Assembly (NCBI GenBank): GCA_030431355.1
Contig: JAUIJG010000241.1
Span: forward strand, 1-8,091
Reading direction: 5' to 3'
Length of the DNA stretch: 8,091 bases
From: a bacterium
GTDB taxonomy: Bacteria; Cyanobacteriota; Vampirovibrionia; Obscuribacterales; Obscuribacteraceae
The translations under genes were made by a program, and so were the position numbers. Under the pieces are notes generated by a model. That model was not told the DNA's origin, did no database searches, and was given only the letters and a program-made list of their open reading frames with translations. Positions within the stretch are counted from its first letter, which is position 1, and each line of letters begins with the position of its first letter. Of this stretch, positions 1 through 5,750 are shown in pieces.

Positions 1-1
1 T

Positions 2-418
2 CATTACATGAACGTGAGCTTGCAGTCCTTCAGCAATCTTGGCTTTCTCTATCTGATTCTTAGTTTGATTTTATTTTGCTCGCCATTGCTTTTGTTTACT
101 CCGGTATTGGCGAAGTCGAAGTTGAACGGTGTGTTTTCCTATGGTGAACTCTGTAGTCGACTCTGCCATCAGTTTTCCGACCGCTGGCTTGGAGAGCGCC
201 GGGACCCTGAGGATTTGATTGTCTCCAGCACCGATCCGTCTGCTCTTGCCGATATGAACGGCAGTTACCAGGCGGTGTTGAGTATGAAGCCATCTTTGAT
301 AAGTCGGCAAATGATAGTGGTCTTCACCTGCGCCACTCTTTTACCCGCACTGCCTTTAGTGGCATCTGTGATGCCTATCAAAGAACTTCTTAAGCAGATC
401 TTCCAGGCTTTGACTTGA
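2..418 (+). CDS. C-terminal part of an uncharacterised membrane protein (partial, 5' end outside window)
   Basis: The reading frame is open from the first full codon at position 2, and the first ATG (position 8) has only seven bases before it. I therefore treat this as the end of a longer gene rather than a complete 136-aa protein. Counting from that ATG, a long hydrophobic segment lies at about residues 12-36. It is followed by a soluble stretch with YGELCSRL, DRWLGER and DPSALADMNGSYQ, then a second hydrophobic segment at about 100-128, ending in IKELLKQIF. This layout (membrane segment, 'D..SLADL..S' loop, 'LLP.LPL' membrane segment, 'ELLK' tail) resembles the C-terminus of a family of uncharacterised bacterial membrane proteins of roughly 300-400 aa; that match is from memory. 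No catalytic motif is visible. The frame closes with tandem stops, TGA at 416-418 and TAA at 419-421. It is codirectional with the downstream kinase across a 92-bp gap, and a functional link is unproven. Confidence 0.6.
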   Translation, partial: HYMNVSLQSFSNLGFLYLILSLILFCSPLLLFTPVLAKSKLNGVFSYGELCSRLCHQFSDRWLGERRDPEDLIVSSTDPSALADMNGSYQAVLSMKPSLISRQMIVVFTCATLLPALPLVASVMPIKELLKQIFQALT

Positions 419-438
419 TAAATTTTTGATGACGCTCG

Positions 439-452
439 CTAAAATCGTTTAG
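439..452. repeat. Small A/T-rich inverted repeat between the first gene and the kinase
   Basis: CTAAA (439-443) and TTTAG (448-452) form a perfect 5-bp inverted repeat with a 4-base loop. It lies shortly after the tandem stops of the upstream gene. It lacks a following T-run and is followed by a G-rich stretch, so a Rho-independent terminator is unlikely. It could be a weak mRNA hairpin or chance. Confidence 0.2.
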
Positions 453-470
453 AGGTTCTGGGTGGGGGGC

Positions 471-536
471 ATGTCAATAATGGCTGCTTTATTACTAATA
501 CTCTTTGCTTATGACCAACCATCCTTCCGCTGGTAG
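471..536 (+). CDS. Possible 21-codon leader ORF overlapping the kinase start
   Basis: An ATG at 471 follows a purine-rich GGGTGGGGGG stretch at 461-469 that can serve as a Shine-Dalgarno, although it sits close to the ATG. The frame encodes a hydrophobic 21-aa peptide beginning MSIMAALLLILFAY and stops at TAG 534-536, which is 21 bases past the kinase ATG (511-513) in another frame. The kinase ATG itself has no recognisable Shine-Dalgarno. Terminating ribosomes could therefore re-initiate on the kinase, or the peptide could be a regulatory leader. This rests only on the ORF, the G-rich site and the overlap. A chance ORF of this length is common. Confidence 0.25.
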   Translation: MSIMAALLLILFAYDQPSFRW

Positions 537-2202
537 CAATAACCCGCCTAATGAACGCGTTCCCAGTGTTCCTTCGGACCGGTATGAGTTAATGGGTTTA
601 CTTGGATCTGGCGGCATGGGTACGGTTTTGAAGGCTCGCCATGCCCAGCTCAATAAGTTGGTGGCTATCAAAGTCTTGAATATGGAGTTGATTCAGGACA
701 GATCCAGCTTGAGCCGCTTCGAGACAGAGGCGAGAGCCGGCGGACAACTCTCTCATCCTAACCTGGTTGCTGTTTTTGATTTTGGCTACACTGTAGACGG
801 TGAGCCATTTTTCGTAATGGAGTATGTGGAAGGAGCAAGCCTGGGTCAGCTTGTGAAGAAGTTTGGAAGATGCAGCAATGAGGACTTTATAGAAGTTTTC
901 GGCCAGGCACTGAAAGCCCTCAACTATATCCATCGCAAAAATGTTATCCACCGGGATATAAAAAGCAGCAATATAATGCTCCAGGTGATTGAAGGTGACA
1001 GATATATCAAGCTTCTGGATTTCGGAATCGCCAAGGTACTGGCGGATAGCGGGGTTACCATGCAGCAGCTTACCGCCACCGGTGAGGCGATAGGTAGTCC
1101 CCTTTATATGAGTCCTGAGCAGTGCCGGGGAAGCACGGTTGACGCTCGGGCTGACATTTACTCTCTCGGCTGTGTGATGTATGAGTGTTTTGCCGGTAAT
1201 CCTCCCTTCCGGGGTGAAAACGCCATGCAGACTATCCAGATGCATCTCAATGCCGCTCCTTCGCCTCTGGCGGCTCTTTGTCGCTCGGAGCAGGAGCTAC
1301 AGATAGCAAGTTTGATTCACAAGTGCATTTTGAAAAACCCGGACGATCGCTTCCAGTCAGCAGGTGAGCTGGCAGGCTATCTGGAGGAGGTGAAGCATGT
1401 CGGCACTCAGGTTTCTGCCATCCAGAGACCGGTTCCCACCAGCGGAAGCGGCATGGGAAACCGCTGGAAGAAAGGCCGGGGGACAAGCACCGACAATCCG
1501 GTTTTTCCAAAACAAGAAGCCGGTCAGAATGCTCGACCCACTGGGATCCAGGCTTCCGGCCTGCACAAAGCTTTGCGTCCCGGGGCTTTCAACGCCGGGG
1601 CTCCTGAATCTGCCGGATCGCCGCCGGGAGCGGTGCCCGGGCAAAATATGCCAGGCAGACCCCATCTTCAGGGTGGGCAACCGGGAAATATGGCTTCTGC
1701 CCCAATGGCTGCGGGCCTGAGCCAGACTTTCAAAACCGGTGGCATTGACCAGGGCAACCTGCCCATGGGGGCAGGACAAAGCCAGGCTATGGATGGGCAA
1801 AACCCGACCGAGGCCGATGACCCTGGTAAGCCGCAAGCCAATAGCGGGCTATGGCATATGCACAATGTGGCAGGTCAGCAGTCCATGGCTTCTCGCAATC
1901 ACTATGAGGCCGAGAGGCATTTTCTCCAGGCGGTGGAGCTTGCCGAGCAATTCGCTCCCGGAGACCTGCGTTTGCCTCAGACTTTGAATAAGTTCGCCAA
2001 CTGTCTAAAAGTTCAGGGACGCTATCAGGACGCCGAGCAAACTTATCTGAAGGCTCTTAAAATCATGGAAGCCAGTGTCGGTCCCACCGACCGCGAGCTG
2101 GTTTTATTCCTGGAAAATTATGCCAATTTATTGCGTATCTGCGATCGAGAGCAGGAAGCGGCAAAGCTGGACAAACGCATCCAGGCTATTTTAAAAATCT
2201 GA
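511..2202 (+). CDS. Soluble Ser/Thr protein kinase (PknB/Hanks type) with C-terminal TPRs
   Basis: Transfers phosphate from ATP to Ser/Thr of partner proteins. Numbering is from ATG 511 (563 aa); a TTG two codons earlier is a weaker alternative, and a stop at 496-498 limits further extension. The kinase domain spans about 24-292: glycine loop LGSGGMGTV (31-39), ATP-anchoring VAIK with Lys54, alpha-C Glu73, catalytic HRDIKSSN (Asp149, Asn154), DFG 170-172, GSPLYMSPE (195-203) and DIYSLG (215-220). All catalytic residues are present, so it should be active; the usual HRDIKP proline is Ser152. A Gly/Pro/Gln/Met-rich, probably disordered linker covers about 300-445. About three TPR-like helical pairs (447-480, 485-520, 528-560) end the protein and probably bind partners. 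No membrane helix is seen, so it is likely cytoplasmic, unlike classical PASTA-type PknB. No clear Shine-Dalgarno precedes the start. The substrate is unknown. Confidence 0.95.
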   Translation: MTNHPSAGSNNPPNERVPSVPSDRYELMGLLGSGGMGTVLKARHAQLNKLVAIKVLNMELIQDRSSLSRFETEARAGGQLSHPNLVAVFDFGYTVDGEPFFVMEYVEGASLGQLVKKFGRCSNEDFIEVFGQALKALNYIHRKNVIHRDIKSSNIMLQVIEGDRYIKLLDFGIAKVLADSGVTMQQLTATGEAIGSPLYMSPEQCRGSTVDARADIYSLGCVMYECFAGNPPFRGENAMQTIQMHLNAAPSPLAALCRSEQELQIASLIHKCILKNPDDRFQSAGELAGYLEEVKHVGTQVSAIQRPVPTSGSGMGNRWKKGRGTSTDNPVFPKQEAGQNARPTGIQASGLHKALRPGAFNAGAPESAGSPPGAVPGQNMPGRPHLQGGQPGNMASAPMAAGLSQTFKTGGIDQGNLPMGAGQSQAMDGQNPTEADDPGKPQANSGLWHMHNVAGQQSMASRNHYEAERHFLQAVELAEQFAPGDLRLPQTLNKFANCLKVQGRYQDAEQTYLKALKIMEASVGPTDRELVLFLENYANLLRICDREQEAAKLDKRIQAILKI

Positions 2203-2228
2203 TTGGGCTCAGCGCCTTTCGCCTATTG
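2203..2228. other. 26-bp convergent gap between kinase and membrane-protein genes
   Basis: The kinase stop and the stop of the opposing membrane-protein gene are separated by only 26 bp. I see no stem-loop with a T-run here, so there is no supported Rho-independent terminator. Transcripts of the two genes may overlap at their 3' ends unless Rho ends them. Confidence 0.5.
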
Positions 2229-2960
2229 TTAGAACTGAGGATGACCGGTCTGAAGGCTCTGGTTTCTGAGCTGCAGATAGCAGTTAGCCATAAGAAGCTG
2301 GAAAGGTATCATCACGAAAGGATTGATCAGCGCTCCCAGGAACGCACCGACATCTTCCGGTTTGAAGTGCATGACGAAGCTCATCGCCACCGCCGGAATA
2401 GCTGCTATAAAGACAGAAACCGTGGTGACGAAGAATAGCATCAGAAAGACGAGGGCACCGAATCCAAGAAGTTTCCAGCGGGTTCCTTTGGATAGTTCGG
2501 AGCTTAATTTAATTGCTTCTATGGCACCGCAGTCTCTATCAACCATTAGAGGGAAAGTGAAACAGGTGTGGAGAATGAAAATCACCCCTGGAACAATGAG
2601 CAGAAGTAGTCCCAGTGCAGCACCGATACCGATTATGATCCCAGCCAGTAAAAATCGAAGAAAGAATCCCGGCTTCTGAAATAGATATGAGATCTCCGGC
2701 ATGCCTTCTTCCGCTACGGTGACAAAGACATGCATGAAACCGCCGACCATAAGCAGAGAGGCGATGCCTCCCAGTATGGCTCCCACCGGTTGCAGTCCGA
2801 TCATTTTGAATAGAAAAGCTATGGCGTTGGGACCGAGAGTATAGATAAGGTTGATCAGAAGAAGGATCACGAAATATTTGCCGATATTGTCTTTGGCAAA
2901 GTTGAACGCTTCTGAGAAATTAAGGGACTTCTCCTGGCCCTGGGGCATCGAGGTTGTCAT
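2229..2960 (-). CDS. Multi-pass inner-membrane protein (GPDPase-membrane-domain / YciC / DUF975-like)
   Basis: 243-aa integral membrane protein with about five or six hydrophobic helices, near residues 28-50, 58-82, 100-137 (probably two), 163-195 and 203-226. The short N-terminus (residues 1-22) and C-terminus (227-243) are polar. The pattern of a membrane helix with PGVIFIL, then FPLMVDRDCGAIEAIKLSSE, then a Lys/Arg-Trp before the next helix, is typical of poorly characterised families related to YciC, DUF975 and the membrane domain of glycerophosphodiester phosphodiesterases. This match is by eye. No catalytic site is visible, and a structural or transport role is only a guess. The ATG at 2960 has only a weak purine-rich site upstream; an internal ATG at codon 5 is possible. 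It lies 52 bp downstream of the aspartyl-protease gene on the same strand, so the two are probably cotranscribed. Confidence 0.85.
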   Translation of the reverse strand: MTTSMPQGQEKSLNFSEAFNFAKDNIGKYFVILLLINLIYTLGPNAIAFLFKMIGLQPVGAILGGIASLLMVGGFMHVFVTVAEEGMPEISYLFQKPGFFLRFLLAGIIIGIGAALGLLLLIVPGVIFILHTCFTFPLMVDRDCGAIEAIKLSSELSKGTRWKLLGFGALVFLMLFFVTTVSVFIAAIPAVAMSFVMHFKPEDVGAFLGALINPFVMIPFQLLMANCYLQLRNQSLQTGHPQF

Positions 2961-2973
2961 ATTAATAGATCGC

Positions 2974-3006
2974 TTCGGTTGGTGGAACCTTAGAATGGTA
3001 ACCGAA
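2974..3006. repeat. Intercistronic 7-bp perfect inverted repeat
   Basis: TTCGGTT (2974-2980) and AACCGAA (3000-3006) form a perfect 7-bp inverted repeat with a 19-base spacer. It fills most of the 52-bp gap between the protease and membrane-protein genes. In the minus-strand mRNA it would form a stem just upstream of the membrane-protein start. There is no T-run, so it is not an obvious terminator. RNA processing, translational control or a protein-binding site are possible roles. Confidence 0.4.
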
Positions 3007-3012
3007 TTGGTA

Positions 3013-4218
3013 TCAATAGTCGAACCTTATACATTTAGCTTTTTGGTCGACGGTATAGGGTCTGTCGAATATCTTAGGTCCGATCAATAGGAAGGATAGA
3101 CCTGCCGCCGGATATATTTTTACGTATGACTTGTGAATCGGGCCGACCACGACACGCTCCGCCACACCCGATGAATACATAGTGATTTTCGGTTTGATCC
3201 CTAATTCGCTATAAAGATGCGGTGGCATGGCGATACCATCGACCGCGCATCCGGTATCAAAGCAAGCGGCTGTTTTATGACCGTTAACTTCTATTTGCAC
3301 CAGCATGATGTTGTTGTAATTTTTGAAAGGCAGTATCCAACGATCTTGATTCTGTTGTACTCCTTTGACCCTGGTTTTGCCATTGGTAGCTGCCACAATC
3401 GGTCTGGTTTTGCTCTCTGTCCCGTCTTCAAAAGGCTCTTTGGTGAGACGCACATAGAAATCATCGATGGAATAGGAGTACTCTTTGAAGAAGTTCTGTC
3501 CTATGAGGCTTACTCCTGATTCGGTGGTGGCAAGGATTTTTACTTTTCTTGTAATATCATGCAGGCTAATCTCCACGACGCACAGTCTGCCTATACTCAT
3601 GCCATGTGGTCTGGCCATGGGGATTCTCTGGGCTCTCGCTAAGACCGCTGCTGGTATTACATTGGGAAAGTCTGTGGTGCTCAAAGTACAGGAAGAGGCG
3701 CCGGTGTCGAAAATCATCTTGCAGTCGTGACCGTTCACCCTGGCGTTTACGCCCAGGTGCCCCCTCTCCTTTCTATAAGGAATGCGGGATTTTTCCGGCA
3801 GTGCTTTCCACTCCTTGTAAGAGATCTTTTCCTGAAATAGACTCTTTTTTTCCGGCTTCTTCTTCGCGCTCTCGACAGTAGATTTTGTGTTTTTAGAATC
3901 ACCCAGGGTGAGATAGGCTCTGGCTAGTTTTGCCTCTTTCGAATCGGGCCAACGATCGATGATATGTTTGAAAACAGTGGTTGCGTTTTTTGACGCTTTC
4001 AAATTGTGGTAGCAGAGGGCCAGGTAATAACTGGCTGTTGCTCCGTTCGGCTTCTGGGCGAGGCTATGAAAAATCTGGGCTGCGCCCTGGTAGTCTTTTG
4101 CCTGATAAAGAGCCTGGGCTCTTGCCAGGCTGTCCTGGGCCATGGAGTCTGGACCCCAGAGGAAGACGAGGCTGAGCAAAAGTATTTGAATTAATGCTTT
4201 TGAAATTCGATAGACCAA
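3013..4218 (-). CDS. Exported TPR protein with two retropepsin-like aspartyl protease domains
   Basis: 401 aa. A signal peptide or N-terminal anchor occupies about residues 1-27 (basic VYRISK, hydrophobic IQILLLSLVFLW, possible cleavage after SMA), so it probably acts outside the cytoplasmic membrane. Residues 29-107 form about two TPRs. A Lys/Ser-rich linker (108-145) follows. Two retropepsin-like domains come next: the first at about 150-262 with active-site IFDTGAS (Asp171) and the LIGQNFF motif (238-244), the second at about 293-401 with CFDTGCA (Asp321) and LLIGPKIF (377-384). Each has the DTG loop and the late 'LxG' element of family A2-type aspartic peptidases, so the chain carries the two aspartates that retroviral proteases obtain by dimerising. 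The start is TTG at 4218, chosen because it gives the signal peptide, follows AAAGG by about ten bases, and an in-frame TAA lies eight codons upstream. The membrane-protein gene follows 52 bp downstream. The substrate is unknown. Confidence 0.88.
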   Translation of the reverse strand: MVYRISKALIQILLLSLVFLWGPDSMAQDSLARAQALYQAKDYQGAAQIFHSLAQKPNGATASYYLALCYHNLKASKNATTVFKHIIDRWPDSKEAKLARAYLTLGDSKNTKSTVESAKKKPEKKSLFQEKISYKEWKALPEKSRIPYRKERGHLGVNARVNGHDCKMIFDTGASSCTLSTTDFPNVIPAAVLARAQRIPMARPHGMSIGRLCVVEISLHDITRKVKILATTESGVSLIGQNFFKEYSYSIDDFYVRLTKEPFEDGTESKTRPIVAATNGKTRVKGVQQNQDRWILPFKNYNNIMLVQIEVNGHKTAACFDTGCAVDGIAMPPHLYSELGIKPKITMYSSGVAERVVVGPIHKSYVKIYPAAGLSFLLIGPKIFDRPYTVDQKAKCIRFDY

Positions 4219-4287
4219 GGATGATGGACCTTTTGGGATTTCTTACCTGCCTGAGCGCTAGAAAGAGATAGATTTGGTCGAGACTCT

Positions 4288-4298
4288 TTCAATTATAT
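4288..4298 (-). promoter_or_regulatory. Putative -10 element of the protease operon
   Basis: On the minus strand ATATAATTGAA includes a perfect TATAAT (4297 to 4292), about 74 bp upstream of the TTG start. There is no good TTGACA at the usual spacing; the expected -35 position overlaps the arm of the inverted repeat at 4315-4347, which would suit an activator-dependent or repressible promoter. GTCA occurs 11 bases upstream, exactly as at the plus-strand twin. Confidence 0.45.
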
Positions 4299-4314
4299 CG
4301 GTTATGAAATGACG

Positions 4315-4347
4315 CCGGGGCATTTCTGGAATCCAGGAAATACCCGG
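4315..4347. repeat. Imperfect inverted repeat in the divergent promoter region (operator candidate)
   Basis: The left arm is CCGGG (4315-4319) plus ATTTC (4322-4326) plus TGG (4327-4329). The loop is AAT (4330-4332). The right arm is CCA (4333-4335) plus GAAAT (4337-4341) plus CCCGG (4343-4347), with one bulged G and a small internal mismatch. This gives 13 paired positions in a 33-bp element. It covers the -35 position of the minus-strand promoter and lies upstream of the plus-strand promoter, as a shared operator would. Confidence 0.45.
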
Positions 4348-4351
4348 GACT

Positions 4352-4364
4352 TTCATTAAATGAA
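4352..4364. repeat. 13-bp palindrome TTCATT-A-AATGAA (operator candidate)
   Basis: This is a perfect palindrome with 6-bp arms around a single central A, five bases after the larger inverted repeat and about 35 bp upstream of the plus-strand TATAAT. Size and symmetry fit a dimeric regulator site, but A/T-rich palindromes of this length also arise by chance. Confidence 0.35.
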
Positions 4365-4397
4365 GGTTAATGACCCGCGGATGTCAAGCGGAAGCAA

Positions 4398-4408
4398 ATA
4401 TAATTGAA
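4398..4408 (+). promoter_or_regulatory. Putative -10 element of the RDD/WG operon
   Basis: ATATAATTGAA includes a perfect TATAAT at 4399-4404, 29 bp upstream of the ATG at 4434. That would give a leader of about 20-25 bases. No convincing -35 is present at 16-18 bases. The 11-bp sequence is identical to that of the minus-strand promoter, and GTCA (4383-4386) sits 11 bases upstream in both. Confidence 0.5.
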
Positions 4409-4433
4409 GATACTTTAGTAAGAGTGTTCAAAA

Positions 4434-5750
4434 ATGCACCTGGACAAAAAGAAAGCGGATTCAGTCGCTTTAATAGATTCGCAGAAAAACTGGCAAATAA
4501 TTCTGTTGAAGCGTTGCGGCTCTAAGGTTGTGGACGCACTAATTATGGGCTCCCTTGGAGCTACGGTTGTGGCATCTTTTCTATTGGCCGGAGGAGATTT
4601 CACCCCCTTCAATAAAGTGCTTTATTTAAGCGCGGTGGCTTTCGCTATCGCATTCCTCGATGTTTTGAGTCTTTCCGGATTTGTCGTGCTCATATTGTTC
4701 ATGTTCTTCGGTCTTTTTCTTGGTCCCTCATTTCTTGACGGTTATAGGGGTCAGTTATTTTTTAGTCTTCTACCGCTGAACTTTGTTTTTCATCTGCTTT
4801 ATGAGAGTAAGCAGGGAGCTACTCCTGGAAAGAAGCTCTTCAACCTTAAGGTGGTTAATGCAAATGGTGAGCGTCTGAGTTATATGCAGGTGGTCATGCG
4901 CCATGGAGCCAGAATGGTTTCGGCGGCTTTGATCCTCTTTCCGTTTGTCCATCTTTTATTCGGGACTAAGCTACAGCTCTTCCATGATTTTTTATGCGGT
5001 AGCAAAGTTATTGATACGACTCGCGATAGTTCCGAATCTGAGGCCGGAGCAAGCGTAGATCAGACTATTCAGTGCGCCGGTCTTCTAAGAAGAGTACCGG
5101 CAGCTTTAGTAGATTGTGTGGCGGTGGCTTCCATTGAGACACTGGTGGTGGTTCTTGTCGTGTTTGCCGGCGCCTATCTGCTGCCATCGCCGAACACCGC
5201 CACCCAGGGATGGATTATGATGGGGACCACCCAGGCCTTTGGTGCTTTTCTTTCACTGGCTTGTGCCATGTTTGTTATGGCCATGTTTGAATCCGGTCCA
5301 TGGCAAGCCTCACCGGGCAAAGCTTTGATGGACTTGAAAGTGACAAATCTGGATCTGAGCCCCATCAGTTTGCAAGATGCTCTTCTGAAGCAGCTTGTCC
5401 AGGCTTTTGTCTATGTGAGCTTGCTTCCCATCGCATTGCTTGTAAGCGGCGCAGGCTTTTTGTTGCAAGGAATGGGCCAGTTAGCATGGTTGAATCCGGT
5501 CTTTATCCCCCTGGTCGGCTGGGGCCTTTTCTATTCCTTATATGGTGCGTTCGCTTGTTTGACGGTCTATCAGAACAGACAAACCGTAATTGATCGTTTC
5601 AGCTCCAGGTATGTGTTGTTAGAGTCCGGCGGCGAATCCGGACCTAGTTCTAGTTCTAGTTCTAGTTCTAGTTCTAGTTCTAGTCTTAGTCTTCATGGAC
5701 CTGCTTCGACCAGGGCTAAAATTGGTAGTGATGCGGAGAGGAGCAAGTGA
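4434..5750 (+). CDS. Membrane protein with two tandem RDD domains and a polyserine tail
   Basis: 438 aa. RDD domains are bundles of membrane helices with conserved Arg and Asp residues; some are implicated in ion transport, most are uncharacterised. Repeat 1 spans about 22-195: LLKRCGSKVVDALIMG, hydrophobic helices, YESKQGATPGKKLFNLKV (123-140), a helix, then LFHDFLCGSKVID. Repeat 2 spans about 216-397: LLRRVPAALVDCVAV, helices, FESGPWQASPGKALMDLKV (285-303), then VIDRFSSRYVLL. Both show the 'R..A..VD' start, the 'G.SPGK...L.V' loop and the 'hD' end, so this is an internal duplication of a domain that usually occurs once. The cytoplasmic-looking C-terminus holds 13 consecutive Ser (405-417), then a polar tail. 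The ATG at 4434 has only a weak AAGAG site upstream. Its TGA overlaps the GTG of the WG-repeat gene, implying translational coupling and perhaps a shared task. Confidence 0.88.
   Translation: MHLDKKKADSVALIDSQKNWQIILLKRCGSKVVDALIMGSLGATVVASFLLAGGDFTPFNKVLYLSAVAFAIAFLDVLSLSGFVVLILFMFFGLFLGPSFLDGYRGQLFFSLLPLNFVFHLLYESKQGATPGKKLFNLKVVNANGERLSYMQVVMRHGARMVSAALILFPFVHLLFGTKLQLFHDFLCGSKVIDTTRDSSESEAGASVDQTIQCAGLLRRVPAALVDCVAVASIETLVVVLVVFAGAYLLPSPNTATQGWIMMGTTQAFGAFLSLACAMFVMAMFESGPWQASPGKALMDLKVTNLDLSPISLQDALLKQLVQAFVYVSLLPIALLVSGAGFLLQGMGQLAWLNPVFIPLVGWGLFYSLYGAFACLTVYQNRQTVIDRFSSRYVLLESGGESGPSSSSSSSSSSSSSLSLHGPASTRAKIGSDAERSK
5644..5684 (+). repeat. Hexanucleotide microsatellite (CTAGTT), 6.8 copies, encoding polyserine
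   Basis: Six perfect copies of CTAGTT plus a partial seventh (CTAGT) form a 41-bp tract inside the RDD gene, read as alternating AGT and TCT serine codons (5646-5684). Just after it come degenerate CTT-AGT-CTT codons (Leu-Ser-Leu). Because the unit is 6 bp, slippage would change the length by two serines without shifting the frame. The tract also carries seven CTAG tetramers, a tetramer that is rare in many bacterial genomes. Confidence 0.95.

Larger units (their letters stand above)
4219..4433. promoter_or_regulatory. 215-bp divergent promoter region
   Basis: This is the only sizeable non-coding stretch in the window. It separates the minus-strand protease/membrane operon from the plus-strand RDD/WG operon. 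It contains a TATAAT on each strand within an identical 11-bp sequence, two inverted repeats between them, and short palindromes CCCGGG (4343-4348) and CCGCGG (4375-4380). Joint regulation of both operons is a reasonable inference. Confidence 0.65.

Noticed and set aside
598..1245. 215-codon open frame on the minus strand inside the kinase gene
   Set aside because: It is fully antisense to the kinase catalytic domain, whose motifs are intact, and its translation shows no recognisable domain.
1357..1836. Overlapping open frames on both strands over the kinase linker
   Set aside because: The linker is G/C-rich and poor in stop codons, so long shadow frames are expected. None has a plausible start or domain.
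2203..2228. Terminator between the kinase and the opposing membrane-protein gene
   Set aside because: No stem of useful length and no T-run on either strand.
5644..5684. Tandem repeat considered as CRISPR or as phase-variable frameshifting switch
   Set aside because: The 6-bp units have no spacers, so this is not CRISPR. Changes in multiples of six keep the frame, so on/off switching is not expected.
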